A stretch of DNA of 64,000 nt from contig JAKSZT010054335.1 of assembly GCA_026826555.1 (NCBI GenBank), forward strand, positions 7,746,846 to 7,810,845, given 5' to 3'. The notes under the pieces were generated by a model, which made no database searches, had not been told where the DNA came from, and saw only the letters and a program-made list of their open reading frames with translations. Below, piece by piece: positions 11,018-24,437 of this stretch. Position numbers and translations under genes: made by a program. Source of the DNA: Tolypeutes matacus. Its lineage: Eukaryota > Chordata > Mammalia > Cingulata > Chlamyphoridae. Each line of letters opens with the position of its first letter. The first letter of the stretch is position 1.

Positions 11018-13395
11018 TCCTACCCAAATTGACTTACAGATTTAACAATCCCAATAAAAATCACAACAGCATTTTTTACTGACTTGGAAAAACCAATTAT
11101 GAAATTTATTTGGAAGGGCAAGGGGTCCCAAATAGCCAAAAACATACTGTAAAACAAAAATGAAATGGGAGGAATCATGCTACCTGACTTCAAAGCATTC
11201 TACAAAGCTACTGTGGTCAAAACCACATGGTATTGGCACAAGAATAGACATACCGACCAATGGAACTGAACTGAAAGTTCTGTTATAGATCCTCGCATAC
11301 ACGGTCAACTGATATTCAACAAGGCCACCAAGCCCACTCAACCAGGACAGAATGGCCTTCAATGGCATTCAACAAATGGTGCTGAGAACTGGATATCCAT
11401 ATCCAAAGAATGAGAGAGGAATACAATCTCACATCCTATACAAAAATTAACTCAGGATGGATCAAAGACCTAAATATAAGAGCCAAGACCATAAAGCTCC
11501 TAGATGATAATGTAGAGAAGCATCTATGAGATCTTGTAGTAGGAAATGGTTTCATAAACTTTATATCCAAAGCACGAGCAACAAAAGAAAAAATAGATAA
11601 ATGAGACTTCTTCAAAATTACAAACTTTTGTGCTTCAAAGGAGTTTGTCAAGAAAGTGAAAAGACAGCCTACTCAATGGGAGAAACTATTTGGGAACCAA
11701 TTATCAGATCAGGACCTAATATCCAGTATATATAAAGAAATTCTACATTTCAAAAATAAAAAGACAAACAACCCATTTAAAATATGGGCAAAGAGATTTG
11801 AATAGATACTTTTCCAAAGAGGAAATATAAATGGCTAAAAAGCACATGAAAAGATGCTCAACATCACTAGCTATTAGAGAAATGCAAATCCAAACTACAA
11901 TGAGATTTTTTACACCTATTAGACTGGAAACTATTTAAAAAAAAAAACAAAACAGAGAGCTACAAGTATTGGAGAGGATGTGGAGGAAAGGGAACCTTCA
12001 TCCACTGCTGGTGGGACTGTAGAATCGAGCAGCCATTGAGAAGGACAGTTTGGCGGCTCCTCAGGAAGCTAACTATAGAATTGCTGTATAATCCAGCAAT
12101 ATCACTGCTGGTAAATACCCAGAAGAATTGAAAGCAGTGACATGAACAGATATATGCACACCAATGTTCATAGCAGCATTATTCACTATTGCGAAAAGCT
12201 GGAAGCAACCCAGGTACCCATCAACAGATTAATGGATAAGCAAAATGTGGTATATACATACTATGAAATATTACTCAGCTGTAAGAAGGAATGAAGTATT
12301 GACACATGGTACAGTATGGATGAATCTTGAAGACCTTATGTTGAGTGAAGTAAGCCAGTCACTAATGGACAAATATTACATGACCTCACTGATATGACCT
12401 AAGCATATTGAGCAGACTCACAGAGCTAGAATCTGGAAGATAGGTTCTTAGGAGACAGAAAAGGAGTGTGGTGAGTCGAGGTCAATATGGGAAAAACCTA
12501 TGATAAGGTGGAAGGGGGTGCTTAGGCAGTGGAGAGGGCTGGTGGTGATGCAGGGATGTGAGTGGGGTCGATAGAGCTGGAATGTGAGGGTGAGTGGGTG
12601 GGGGGGTTGGGATGGACTATCCATGGAACTGAGGTGAGGGCTGGACGAAGGAACAGGTGAACTCTGGAGATTTGTAGGTCTGTGGTTGAAACTACAATGG
12701 TGGGAATGTTCTTTTGGAAAATATGGCAGGGGAGGGTCACTGGTGCTGGATGTTGGTGGTGGGGGATGTGTGGGAAAGGGTGTACCCGGGGCATGCTTCT
12801 ATGGAATATGAATGTGTTCATCTTGGCACAGGATGTTATCTCAGTGGTGGAGACCCACACAATAAACAAGAAAATATTAAACTCCCATCCTGGGGAGTCC
12901 TGCTACATTCTCAATAGAGGGTCAAGAACCTCTCAAGAACATAGACAGTGCCTAAAAATAGAAAACAGACCAGTATGTCAAGTCCTCAGTATTAATGCAT
13001 GTAATTATGAACCTTATTCTTCAAAAATTGAAGCCTAGTGGTTGACATATGTTCTGAGGGGAGGGGAAAGAAAGAATGGGTGGAATATCAGGCATTTCTG
13101 GATCATTGGAACTGTTCTGCATGATCTTGCAATGATGGATACAGGCCATTATACATTTGTCAAAACCTATAAAAGTATACAGTGCAAAAGGTAAACCATA
13201 ATGTAAACCATTGACCATGTTTAGTAGCAATGCTTTGATATTTGTTCATCAATTGTAACAAATGTATCATATTCATGTAGGATGTTACTGGTAGAGGAGG
13301 ATGTGAGGGGGGCATATATGGGAATCCCCTATATTTTTTATGTGACTTTCTCTAACCTAGAAAATATTTTTTCTTTATTTTTGGAAAATAAAGTG
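11018..13395 (+). mobile_element. Xenarthran L1: ORF2 end plus long 3' UTR
   Basis: A 5'-truncated sense L1. About 11020-12390 is the C-terminal part of ORF2 (after the reverse transcriptase core), full of stops. About 12400-13395 is a long, G-rich 3' UTR that ends in an A-rich tail. The same 3' UTR recurs at 13575, 33965, 35850, 43536 and 63345. No intact ORF2 is present, so it cannot mobilise itself. Confidence 0.85.
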
Positions 13396-13491
13396 AAAAA
13401 AAATAAGACACAGGGGGAACATTCAGAAGAAATTTCCATATACATAAAAGATAATAGATCTTACAGTGATGAAAGGCACAATGTAAAAAAA

Positions 13492-13516
13492 ATTATATAT
13501 ATATATATATATATTA
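13492..13516. repeat. (TA)n microsatellite
   Basis: An uninterrupted TA dinucleotide run, lying between two L1 3' ends. Confidence 0.9.
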
Positions 13517-13574
13517 TTTTTAAACTTTACTATTTTTGTTGGCTTTGTTTTGGGGGAGGTTTTGGGTAGCAGAA

Positions 13575-15160
13575 AGGTTGCAACTGTGGCAGGGGAGGAT
13601 CACTGGTGCAGGGTATCAGGATATGTGGGGAGGGGGTTTCTGGGACATGCCTTTATGGAGTATGAATATGTTCATATGGTCGTGAGGTATTGTCTTGGTG
13701 AATGGAGGCCCATAGAATAACTGATGGAATATTGAATTCCCACCATGGGGAGCCCTGCTACATTCTCTCATAGAGTGGCAAGAATCTCTAGAGTACATGG
13801 GCAGTGCCTAGTGAAGGAGGACAGACCAATATGCCAGGCCCTTGCTAGTGATGCCTGTACTTATGAACCCTGTTCTTGTGAAATTCAAACTTAGCCTAGT
13901 AATATATATTGCCTAAGAGTTACCTCCTGAAAGCCTCCTTGTTGCTCAAATGTGGGCTCTCTCTAAGCCAAACCCAGCATATAAACTCACTACCTTCCCC
14001 TGGCATGGGACATGACTCCTGAGGATGAGCCTCCCTGGCACCAAGGGATTATTACCAAGCACCAAGTAGAGATGCATCTGGAAAAAGACTTTCTTCAAAA
14101 GGGGAAAATATTAAATACAAATGAGTTTTTATGGCTAAAGATTTCAAAATGAGTTGGGAGGACATTCCAGAGGTTATGCTTATGCATGTCTTAAGAGGAT
14201 GTCACTGACTGTCACAGTAAACAGTGCTTCAAGCAGTGGTGCTCCTGAGGGCTCTAGAGATGTCTAGACACCATAGACAGGGCAGACAACCCCAGGAAAT
14301 TGGCACCCCGTCGGCAGGCCTTACCTTGGAATAATGATAACCCATCTCTCCAATGTATCAGAGTTAAACTCATTTATAATTTTCCTATACATGGTTCTTC
14401 TGCCCCATTTTTTGAAACTATAATTAGCATTATACCCATTAAATATATGTTCCAGAGACTTAAGTCTTCTGGCTGTTCATATGCCGGTTGAGCCTTGAAT
14501 CTCAGCAAAGTTGCAGCCAACACTTACTCTTCATTTCATTGGACTCACCTAGGACAACTAACAAAAGGATGATGATGGACAACAAGAAAGTTCCATCCAT
14601 CTGTCCTATGGCATCTAAGTCCCCTTTTAATTTGAAGCAGGGTGGGCATCACCATTCCCAAATCCTCAAGACTGAGGTACAAACAAACATAGGGAGTAAT
14701 GCAACTATGGACTAAAGTAGACTCATTCTTAATCTAGTAATGGAAGAACTTGTCACATTGATATAAAGACAATAGTCCCAGAGGTTCCAAGGGGAGGGAA
14801 AGGGAAGAATAGGTGCAACATGGGGCATTTTGGGGATGTTTGAATTGTTCTGCATGATATTGCAATGATGGATACAAGCCGTTATACATTTTGTCAAAAC
14901 CTATAAAATTGTGCAGTGCAAAATGTAAACCATAATGTAAACTATAGATCATGCTTAAGTAGCAATGCCTCAATACATGCTCATCAATTGTAACAAATGT
15001 ACCACACTAATGAAAGATGTTGTTAATGGGGGAAAGTGTGGGAGGGTAAGGGATGGGGTATATGGGAATCCCCTTTATTTTTGATATAACATTTATGTAA
15101 TCTAAAGCTCCTTTAAAAATAAAGGAGCAAAAAATTTTTTATTATATGAAAAAAAACCAT
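13575..15160 (+). mobile_element. Xenarthran L1 3' UTR, second copy
   Basis: The element starts inside the 3' UTR and runs about 1.55 kb to an A-rich end. Its first part repeats the 12720-13020 segment of the preceding copy (the 'caggggaggatcactggtgc' type passage). It retains an internal part (about 13900-14700) that is missing from the first copy. Near its end (15107-15128) is a perfect 8-bp stem with a 6-nt loop. No coding capacity. Confidence 0.85.
15107..15128 (+). other. Hairpin at the L1 3' end
   Basis: GCTCCTTT at 15107-15114 pairs perfectly with AAAGGAGC at 15121-15128 across the loop AAAAAT. It sits just before the A tail, where LINE transcripts are bound by their reverse transcriptase. 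Other copies keep only parts of it. Confidence 0.6.
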
Positions 15161-17100
15161 GGTTATAAGGTTAAAGAATAGTAAGCACAAATTAAAGGTA
15201 AACATTAAAAGTGGATACTCAGTGTATAATCAAAGACCAATCAAAAAAAAAAAAAAAGTCTAAAAAATCAAAGCTTTGTGCTTAAAATTTTCATTCTGTA
15301 AACTCTTCAGAGCAGTTCAGAAAAACATCCAGCCTGAGCACTTCCAGTAATCATTATTGCAATAGAGCAAGTGAAGCAGCTGAGGGATTTCCAAAATTCT
15401 TGCCCTTAGTGGGCAGTTCTTTGCAAGGAAAACGGAAGACAATCTAACTAATCATGACAGCACTGCATGCCGAGGGTACTGGGACCCCACTGTCCACCTG
15501 TTAAGAAGGACAGTCCTGCCATTGGCTCAAACAGATGAGAAGTCACTCCTAGAATCCCATCTTGAAAGGTTGTTCCTGGGATCACTTCTGATACCAAAAA
15601 CTGTGTCAGTCAAGGTCCTAAGAAAATACTCCAACTATTTAAAAGAGGGCATTTAATGCAGGAAATTGGCTGCACAGGTGATGGGAAATCTGAGAAGCCC
15701 AAACAGGAGATGGTAAAGTAATGCAGAATAAAACCTCATCGGGAAGCTTCTTCCAAACCATTTCATAGCAGAAGCCCAATATTCCTTTGCTAATCAGTAT
15801 CAATCACTCCAGCCACCAATGAGTCCCTCCTTTGAGTGTTGTCTCAGAGGCAGGGGGAACCCAGGGTGGCCTCTATTTCCAATTCAGTGGGACAATTGTA
15901 TGTCCCCGATGGAAGGTTCCTCCCTTGGGAATGAAGAACCTTTAGATAACAGAGTCCAGGGTTCTGGGGATGGGAAGCAAAACCTCTGTCAGGTTATTCA
16001 ATGTAGCAAGGAGAGGGGTCCCAAGCACTCACAACCCTGTATTCTTAGGCTCTAAATATCGGCTTCAGGTTAAAAATATATTACCACCTTCTGAAGGACA
16101 GCACCCCGACTTTGCAGGGTTTTGTTTCCCACTTGGCCCCACACTGTTTTAAGGTGGCGGCTCCCTCTCACTGATGGGGCAGGTGATGAGTCCACTGAAT
16201 TCCAGGAGGGAAAGCCAGGTGCAGCAAAATGGGCCCTTGGTCAGAACTACGCGGTCAGGGAACTTGACGGGTATAAAGCATTTAGTAATCTTGGATGGTG
16301 GTGTTGGCCCTGGCAAAGAAGGCAAAGCAGTTCCTGGAACAGGAGCCCACCACAGTAAGGACAAATCACTGCCCCTTCCCTAACGAAAGGGGTCCAGTGT
16401 TATTGACTCAGTGCTCCCAGCACACACAGGAGCTGTCATATTAGCCTTTCATCAAAATTTGTGTGAATGATCATTCTGGAAAAAATATATTCATCTACCG
16501 TGTGTGTGCTCACATGCATATGCTTATTTATATCTTCCTTGGGGGGTGGGGGAGAATCTTAAGAAAATTTATCCAATAAACTGGAAAATTCAAAAGAAAA
16601 CAGGAAGTCCTAAAAAGTTGAAAGTTAAAAAAAAAAAAAAGATGCCTTGCTCAAATATAGAATGATTTCTTTCTCCCCGCCCCCCAGCCTGCATGCCACA
16701 TGTGGTCAGCAGCCTACCCCTTTCAGACATAGCAGTCTGGCAGTCCATGGGTTTCAGGTTTTGAGCCAGGTGTTTACTGTCCTGCTGAAAGTGTTGCTTT
16801 CCTCAGCACTGTGTCAGCTGTACTTGTATCCGGTGGCTTGCCTGAGATGAGCACATGGATCTGTTTCAAGTAATTTTCTATCTGTGGAAAAGTTCATAGA
16901 CAATGGCAGGGACTTAAGAATCAAATTCTCAAAGAGATATTAAATTTTCATTTTGTTTCTGCTCTATAAGGTCTTCATATGATATTCAACCATCCAGGCA
17001 GAATATGATGTTTGACCATTGCCTGAGAAATTCATCCATTTGCTCTCTTGTAAGAGAAGTTTTTCAAAAGCTTCAAATGCTTTACTTCATTTTAATTTAT
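15161..17100. other. Unique DNA, no gene seen
   Basis: Two short A tracts (about 15243 and 16627) and no recognised repeat family. Several 60-80 codon frames are present without domains. Confidence 0.4.
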
Positions 17101-17760
17101 GCTTTCATTTTGTTTTTGTTTTCCCAGTCACACATTTTGCTCTTATTTGCCACTTCCCTACTGAAGAAGAGTTCCTAAATAAGCCTTAATGTACTAATTG
17201 CTTGCCCACAACTTTGTCTAAACTCTGAGTTGGTACCTGGTGTCCAAAGGGAGCCTCTTTGGGCCAATTTAACTAAGAAATGAGAGTATTGAATTTTGAG
17301 GCCAAAAATAAAAGAATAAAAATGCTAGCTAAGGCTTCCGGCCGGCTGATAATAAGCTTAGGGGCTCATTAGTACAGTAAAGGTTTTGCCAATTCTAAGG
17401 TCCAGCCGTGTGCTGCACACAGCACCTCCTGCCTGCCTGGCCGGCCTCGCCCCTGCCCACCTCCTCAGACAGCCTCTCGTCATGCCCTGCAAGCACACCC
17501 AGCCTTGGCTGCCGTAACCTCGAGTGCCCCACGCACGTCTTGTTTTGAGAAAAGTGCACATGCCAAAATGCTTTCCCAATACTCGCACACAAGCCCCTGG
17601 CACTTAGCCACCTGTTCCTCAAGCATATATAATCTCCGAAGAGCAGTTGCCAAGGCGTGGACGCTGTTGAGTGGATGCCACGCCATTTTGCTGTCCATCA
17701 CGAGGCAACTGCAGCTCTCTGTAAGGTAATTTCCCTAATAAATGTTTTCGGACTGATCAC
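17100..17760. promoter_or_regulatory. Candidate conserved noncoding element
   Basis: Repeat-free sequence with low redundancy and several homeodomain-type cores, for example TACTAATTG at about 17192. It changes from AT-rich to GC-rich near 17400. I call it a candidate only because it looks unlike decayed repeat or CpG-depleted neutral DNA. Conservation cannot be judged from one genome. Confidence 0.25.
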
Positions 17761-20340
17761 CGAGGCATTTATCACCTCCTTCTTTGGAATCACACCGGCC
17801 CCATTCAAGGGCAGTTTGGGACAATCCCGGCTGGGGCTTCCCCTGTTTCTTCTTTCAGGGGGAGCCTTGCTCTGGCTGAGGGGGACACGATACCAACCCC
17901 AGGATTTGCAGTTCCAGATAGTCCATTTATCAATACCCCAAGGAAGATCAGGCTCCAAGGAACAGGCTCACACCTTCCTCACGCTCAGGAGACTGGTGAC
18001 GCAGACTTCAGGGTTCCGAGAGTACGTCTGAGTCCTGGCGGCCTCTGGATTCAGAGTAAAGTCGAAGTTCTGAGTCTGGCTTCGCTGGTCCTCAAGGAGG
18101 ACTTCCTGTCCTCGTTCCGGCACAAGGGCCTGAGCAAAGCACGCTGTGGGTGGACCAGACGGCCTAAGGCCACCTCAAGACGATTCTCAAGTTCCCAAAT
18201 GTATGTCCAAGCGTAGGACATTCAAACTTACCAGATGTCCACATCTGACGTCAGGAAATTGGTTGCAGAGAGAACATTGAGAAGAACTTAAAACTAAGAC
18301 AAAAGCTGGTTTCACTTTGAATAAACATGGATTAGACTTCAGAAAGAACGTATAAAGATGAGCAAATATCTTTCAGCTTAGATAAAGCAAACACTCCCTT
18401 GACTCTATATTTAACTCCAGAGATGGCCACATTTCCTACCCCCTTCAAAGCATAATTGCAATGTAATTGTCCAGATGCGTTTCCGTGTCCTCACCACCAG
18501 GTTTCTCTCCTGCCCCCACCAGTCCGGCTTTTCCATGACCACTTCACTGAAAATTCTCTTGTCAAAAATCACTAACAGCTTCCATGTTACCACATACGAT
18601 GGATACCTTTCAGTTGTCCTTTGACCTCTCAGTGGCAGAATTCTGGCACAATTGGAGTAGTTAGCCTGGTTTTCACGAGACACTCCCTTCTCCTGGGTTC
18701 CACGACACCACATACTCCTAATTTTACTGACTACACCTTCTCAGACTCCTTCCCAAGTACTCATCTCCTGATGATCTCTAAGGGCTGCAATTCTTCAATT
18801 TTCTGTACTAGACCAGTTATTTCTAACGAGTCTAATATTTCTAGTTATTTCTCTTAACACCGTTCTCCTGTGTGGCCTACTCTCTGATCACCCCGGTTTG
18901 GCACATTTGCCCACCCTGCTAGGAGTCATGATTAAAACTCCCACTAGTGACACATGGAGTGGACTAGGAATTTCCCAAAAGATTCGAGGGGAATAGGAGG
19001 GAAAGCTGCTGGTTAGGCAGCTTCCACCCAGTCCCCTCAGCTTGGTTTAAAAGTCAGTTACGTCTTTCCTCCCAGTTGCCAAGCAAGAGAAAAGTAGCTC
19101 CGAATGCTGGGCTCCCCTCTCTCCACCCCGTTCTTCTCCCAGATCCTGGGCCAGTAGTTCCTCACGGTCCTGGTAGGCTTTGTTCTGGGGTAGGGTGTAT
19201 GCGGGAACTCTGTATGAGCTGCACGATTTTTCTGTAAACCTACAGCCGCTGTAGTAAAACACACACACAGAAACAGGAGGGGAAAAGGCAAAAGGGAAAC
19301 AAAAGCTTTGTCCTGCTTTTCTAGTTGTCCTTAGTACAAGGCTGGTCTGAATTACCTAAGCACTGGTACCAGAACTGAAAATTCTCAGGGTGGGTTTTTG
19401 GGTGGCTTTGTTTCTTTGAAAATGGAAGAAAATGTTCTGTTTCCTGCATTAAAACCCATGGAACTCCTAGAAAAGCCTGGGTTGAATGCCTTATTATTCC
19501 AAGGCAGTGTGCATTTTCCTGTCAAATAAAGCTCATTACTGATTAATCATAGGTACAGTCAGGAGCACACACTGACGATTTATCTTTTGATACCAATAAT
19601 TTGCAGAGGAAAAGCTGTGACTCTCTGACAGCTTGTCCACTTTAATAGCAGGAACTTGCTGGGTTGGGTAGATTTTTGGTAACCGCTGAGAACTCAGTGA
19701 GAGCACGGGTGTTCTCGTTTTAAAATATTTAGTCAGCATCTGCTTGAATTTGGGTGCTGTTTCTTTTGGCTTAAGAGACCCATCCTACTTTACTCAGAGA
19801 GGGCTACCTTTGTGTCCACAACCAAGCCTGATTAACCTTGCACAGAGTTCATTTGGCCCAACGTCTTATCAGGGGTGGGAAGAGAGGGAAGCTGCCCTGA
19901 GCTTACAAGGGCCAATGCGGGCTCAGCTCAGGAGCTCAGGCTGAGGTGGGTGAGACTCTATCTGTGCTGACAAAGGCTTCTGAAACGGAGGGGGCCCCCG
20001 TATGCCCCTCGAAGCCGCCACGGGTACGCCCAGGATCTCAAGGCCACTGTCTGCCTCAAGTGGGGGAGCAGAACCAGGCCGGCTGTAACGGACAGGCAGA
20101 CGGACCAGCTGAAACGTTCCCGGCTTCCTGAGCGTCCTGGGCTCCACTCGACCCCCCACCCAGCAGCACACCCGTTAGATTTGCTGGCCAGGTGCCCGCC
20201 TTCCCTCCTTGAGAGTGGAGCCACACAGAGCCTTGCTGGGACTCCTTGTGTTCTGTGCTCGGCTCCCCGGGACTCTGACTCTCACAGGCCACACAGCGTG
20301 ACTTCTCCAGGGAGCTCTGCCAGTCTGCAGGTTCTGAGCC
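17761..20340. other. Unique DNA, no gene seen
   Basis: No repeat family or exon is recognised. The 124-codon frame at 17657-18031 and its antisense counterpart have no domains. A pyrimidine-rich stretch spans about 18480-18530. Confidence 0.4.
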
Positions 20341-20344
20341 ACTG

Positions 20345-21000
20345 TGGCTTGGTGGAATGACCACCTAACAGAGTGGCTGAAAGCTTCCCAAATTTGATGA
20401 AAGAAATAAATTTGAAGAGTCAAGACTCTCAGAAAATACTAAAGAGGATAAACAAAAAGAAAACCATGCCTAGGCAGCTCATACTCAAACTGCTGAAATT
20501 CAGAGTTAAGGAACTGACCTTGAGAACAATCAGAGAAAAATGCCTCATTACATACAAGACGGTGATTTGAAATACCAATTCATGGGTGTCCGAAGACAAT
20601 GGGAAACACCTGTAAAGTGCTGAAAGGAAAAAGCAATCTGTTAATCCAGAACTGTACATCCAGCACAAATCTCCCCCAAGAATCCAGGCAAAATAAAGAC
20701 ATTTTCAGATAAAAGAAACCTAACAGAATTTGTCACGAACGGATGTGCGCCACAAGAATTGCCAAGGGAAGCTCCTCAGACTGAAGGAAAACAATACTAG
20801 AGGAAAACTCAGATCCTCAGGAATGTAGGAAAAGCATTGGGATTGGTAAATATTTGGGTAACTCCAAAAGACAAATTTTCTCTTAAGTTATTTAAAATAC
20901 ATATGACTGTTTAAAGTGAAAATTACAGCATTACCTTTTTGGATTTACAATGTGTGTGAATTCAATACATTTGATAACTCTAATACAAAGAATTAGACAC
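20345..21000 (+). mobile_element. Old L1 internal/5' fragment
   Basis: About 20580-20830 matches a known old-L1 passage in sense order: a segment about 'tgctgaaaggaaaaagcaatc', then 'ccagaactgtacatccagc', then 'ataaagacattttcagataaa'. It carries no intact frame. Confidence 0.6.
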
Positions 21001-21533
21001 AACTTCTCTGACAGCTCTGGAGCAGTCAGTGCCTGCTGCTAAGGCTTCCACTACGAGGACAGGAGAAGAAGGTCCTTGCTTTCTGTCTGTCTGGTTGTGG
21101 CCGCCAGGATTGAACAGGGGAACACAGGAAATTCTAAAAACATGGGGAGGGGGAAATAATCTTCACAACTGAGAAATAAACTTAAAAACAGCAAATAGCC
21201 TTTTAATTCCACACAAAAAAAGAATCATGCAACTCGATGAACCTATGTTGCAAAGTTTCTGTATTTTATATAAATTATTACAGTGTTTATTCTAAGTAGA
21301 CTTTGAACATATACTGTATGCTACATGAATAGCATTTGAAATTTTAGGGTGATTTCGTAAATATGTTGATTCCAACAATCCTAAGGCAGAAAAAGTTTAT
21401 CAGCCCCTTCCTAGACTTTACAAAAAAAAAGCCTCAGAGCTGTAAGGTGATGACCCTGGCGTTTCCTGTCGGCCCTGCATAGAAAGAACAGGGAGCTAAG
21501 TCCTAATTCTAGCCAAGCCGCCCTGTTCCTTCT

Positions 21534-21585
21534 CGGCTAGCCTGGCCTCGGGTCNNNNNNNNNNCGGCTAGCCTGGCCTCGGGTC
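21534..21585. other. 10-N gap with 21-bp exact flanking repeat
   Basis: The Ns fill 21555-21564. The 21 bases before them (21534-21554) are identical to the 21 bases after them (21565-21585). This is what an unmerged overlap of two contig ends looks like. The true sequence probably carries this segment once. Confidence 0.85.
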
Positions 21586-21589
21586 CCCG

Positions 21590-24428
21590 GAGACGTGGCC
21601 CCACCGTTACAGGCTCTCCAGGCCGCTGCTGCTTCTCTCAGAAGCCCATCGCGCTCTCTATTTCTCGCATGCGTTAGTGCTGTCCAGGAGCCATCCTGCC
21701 ACACTGGCTAAGCTTATCTAAAGACACGTGGGATGAATAGGCTCTGAGCGGGAAGACGACAGACTAAACTCTCTCATCTTTTTATAAGAGAAGGAACGAG
21801 AGATGAAGATAATTGGGTGATTGTCAACAGACAGAGGTGGTTTAGGTTTGGAGCAAGACTTGGTAACCATCTTTCATTGAGTAGCTCCCCAAGATCTCCC
21901 AGAAATGGGAGTGATCAAGTGTCCAGGAGCCAGACGTGGGTTTCTTGTCCTCTCTTGTAACACAGCATCAGTGTAGTAACTGTTTCCTTATACTATTTTG
22001 ATAATAAATGTGAGTAAATATTTAAAGCTTTTCTAGAAAATAAAATGATACACATCTAAAAGGGTAGTGTGTGGACTAAATTTGGAAACACTAAAGCTTG
22101 GAGACACAAGAAGAGAATGTCCCAAAAGGTATTTGTGTGGACCGCTTGGTTTGTACTTTGAATTTCAAAGGGAGGCTGACCCTAGTCTCAAAAAAAATTT
22201 AGTAAGGTTCTATTTAGTCTGTCATTATTTGGGGACTTAAATAAACCCATACAACCAGTTGCTAATTAGATAACTTTTTAACAGGCCAATCATTTCTTCA
22301 GTAGCAGCTGCTTTCTGTAGCGACCACTGAAAGAGCTGGGCATTCCAACGGACTTCAGTCACCAGGTCGACCTTCACTGACTGCCACTCTTCCAAAAATA
22401 CTTAGAGGCGATGGAGTACCTGCCATCCACGCCTGCGTGTTTAGAGAATGATTCTCCCTTAACATCGGTGAGGATTATAAGCCTTTCCTCTTGATTAATG
22501 AGTTGGAAAAATGGTGGCACAAAGACTTGCTCATCCCTAAAAATTAGTGTTTGGGATATTTGATTTAAAAAGTCAGCAACAAACCCATTTTGAACTTAAT
22601 ATGTGCTCCGTATCTTTCTTTTTTCTTTTGGCATGCACCTCACTTCTTCTCCCAATCTGTCCTGTTGCCTCTTCCACCCTAACCCCACTTCTCTATGTGA
22701 TTTGTTTCCAGATCCAAGGAGCGTTGAATCTGCTTCCTTCTTTTGTGATCATACCAGAGACTGCATGGGAGGGAGGGGGGTCTGGTGCCTGGAAGAGCCT
22801 TAGACCAAGAATCGAGACTTTCAGAATTCCAGGCCCTGCGTGAGCTTGGAGGGAAGTCTCGGGGGGGTGGGGGTGGGGGGCTCTTGTCCATGCAGTGAGG
22901 CTGGACTAAGTCAGAGGCTAATTTATTTCCCAAACTGCTATCTCAAGGGATGCTGCGATAAGGCGGGGGAGGAGAGGTGGGCTGACCGCAGGTGCTTCCT
23001 CACACACACCTTAGACAGAAGAACGCCACATTCCGGTCTTTTTACACAAGAACGGAGTTATGCATAGGGTTGCCTAGACGGTTTATAAAGGAATTTTTGG
23101 ACACCGTGGCTCTTGATGACAAAAGGCCCCTCTGACTAAGATTTTAATGATAATATGAGTGGCCCCTGCCTCCAGACTAAGCTGCTGGCTGCGGAGGAGA
23201 AGTCTGGTGCCCCTGCAGTGTCCCGGTGCCTGCTTGGAGGGATGAAAAGCTCGTCCTCGCTTTATTTGGGCCTTTTCAGATCCCCCTTGGGTGGAGGGTT
23301 AGAGAGAAGCGTGTCAGCGTCCCCGCAGCCCACCCCACCTTAAATGGCATTAACCCTTTGAGGCACAGGGTTAGCGCCTCAAAACAAACACATCAATGCT
23401 GGTTGCCCCCATAAGTGCCCACCAGCTCTGTAAGCCTGTGTTCCTTCACTTCGGGGATCATGGCGCTGGACTCCGTCTATTCCCTTCAGACCATTCTCTA
23501 CCCCTTCCCTTGTGCTCTCTTCTGTAGGAGGCGACTTCTGTGCGTTACCTCGACGGCCTCTCATGGTTTGGGGGGAGTTCCTGGCGGTTGGAAGAAGGAA
23601 GGGCAGATGAGGCAAGAGAAATAAACAGATAAAGAGGTCACATCGCACAGGGCCTCTGGGCCGCGAGAATGGCCTTGGGCACGCTGGAGCGTCGCGGGAG
23701 CTGCCAGGGCTTCGGGCAGGAGAGCTGCGCTCTCATTCGCACTTGAGACAGGCCCCTCCAGTGCTAGAACGGGCTGGGGTGGGAGGGCCGATGCCGATAG
23801 CCGCTGGCATACTGGAAAGCCTCCGAGCACCTGCTCTTCTTTGCCGTCCTCCCTCCTTCCCCAATCCGGGATTTGGGGCTCTCATGGGAGAGTGAGAGCT
23901 CCCGGGCAGAGGTGCCTCGAAGGTAATGGTGACCTCACCAAGTCAAGAAAGTGCTAGCAAGTGTTGGTCAAGCCATCCTGAGATGTCCCTGCCCCATTTC
24001 TTAACTCTGCTAGAGTTGCACAAGTTAGGGTTTAGGCTTATTATATGCCTCCTGGTCAACTGCAAGCCAAGGTACTTCACCAGGTAAACTCACCCACTAT
24101 CTAAGAAATGTAAGCACTTAAAGAAAAACAGACTGAGGGAACTATGCCACAGGAGGCCAAATTAAAGGACCGTACAGAATGAAGATTTAAAATGCATTTA
24201 ACACATATCCTCAGGGCAATAAGAAAGGACTTTTGAAACATGAAGCTCGAATTAGGAATTATGGAAAAGAATCAATTAGAAATATTGAATATCATAAAGA
24301 AAAATTATTCTAAATCTGGTCTAAGACGGAAGTGTTTTGTGTAATATAATTAGAAATTTCCTTCTGGGAAGAAATTAGCATTCCCCTCATAGTGCTTAAG
24401 CAATTTTCTTGTAAACTTTAATGATATT
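21590..24428. other. Mostly unique DNA, no gene seen
   Basis: No exon is supported. About 21350-21470 and some neighbours show MIR-like antisense text. A segment at 22180-22400 contains a CTAATTAG homeodomain palindrome and is repeat-free. A G-rich run (about 22860-22880) could form a quadruplex. Confidence 0.4.
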
Positions 24429-24437
24429 AAGACATCT

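Noticed and set aside
11436..13038. Protein-coding frames of 60-120 codons
   Set aside because: They lie inside a decayed L1 and are chance or relict frames with many stops in the true ORF2 frame.
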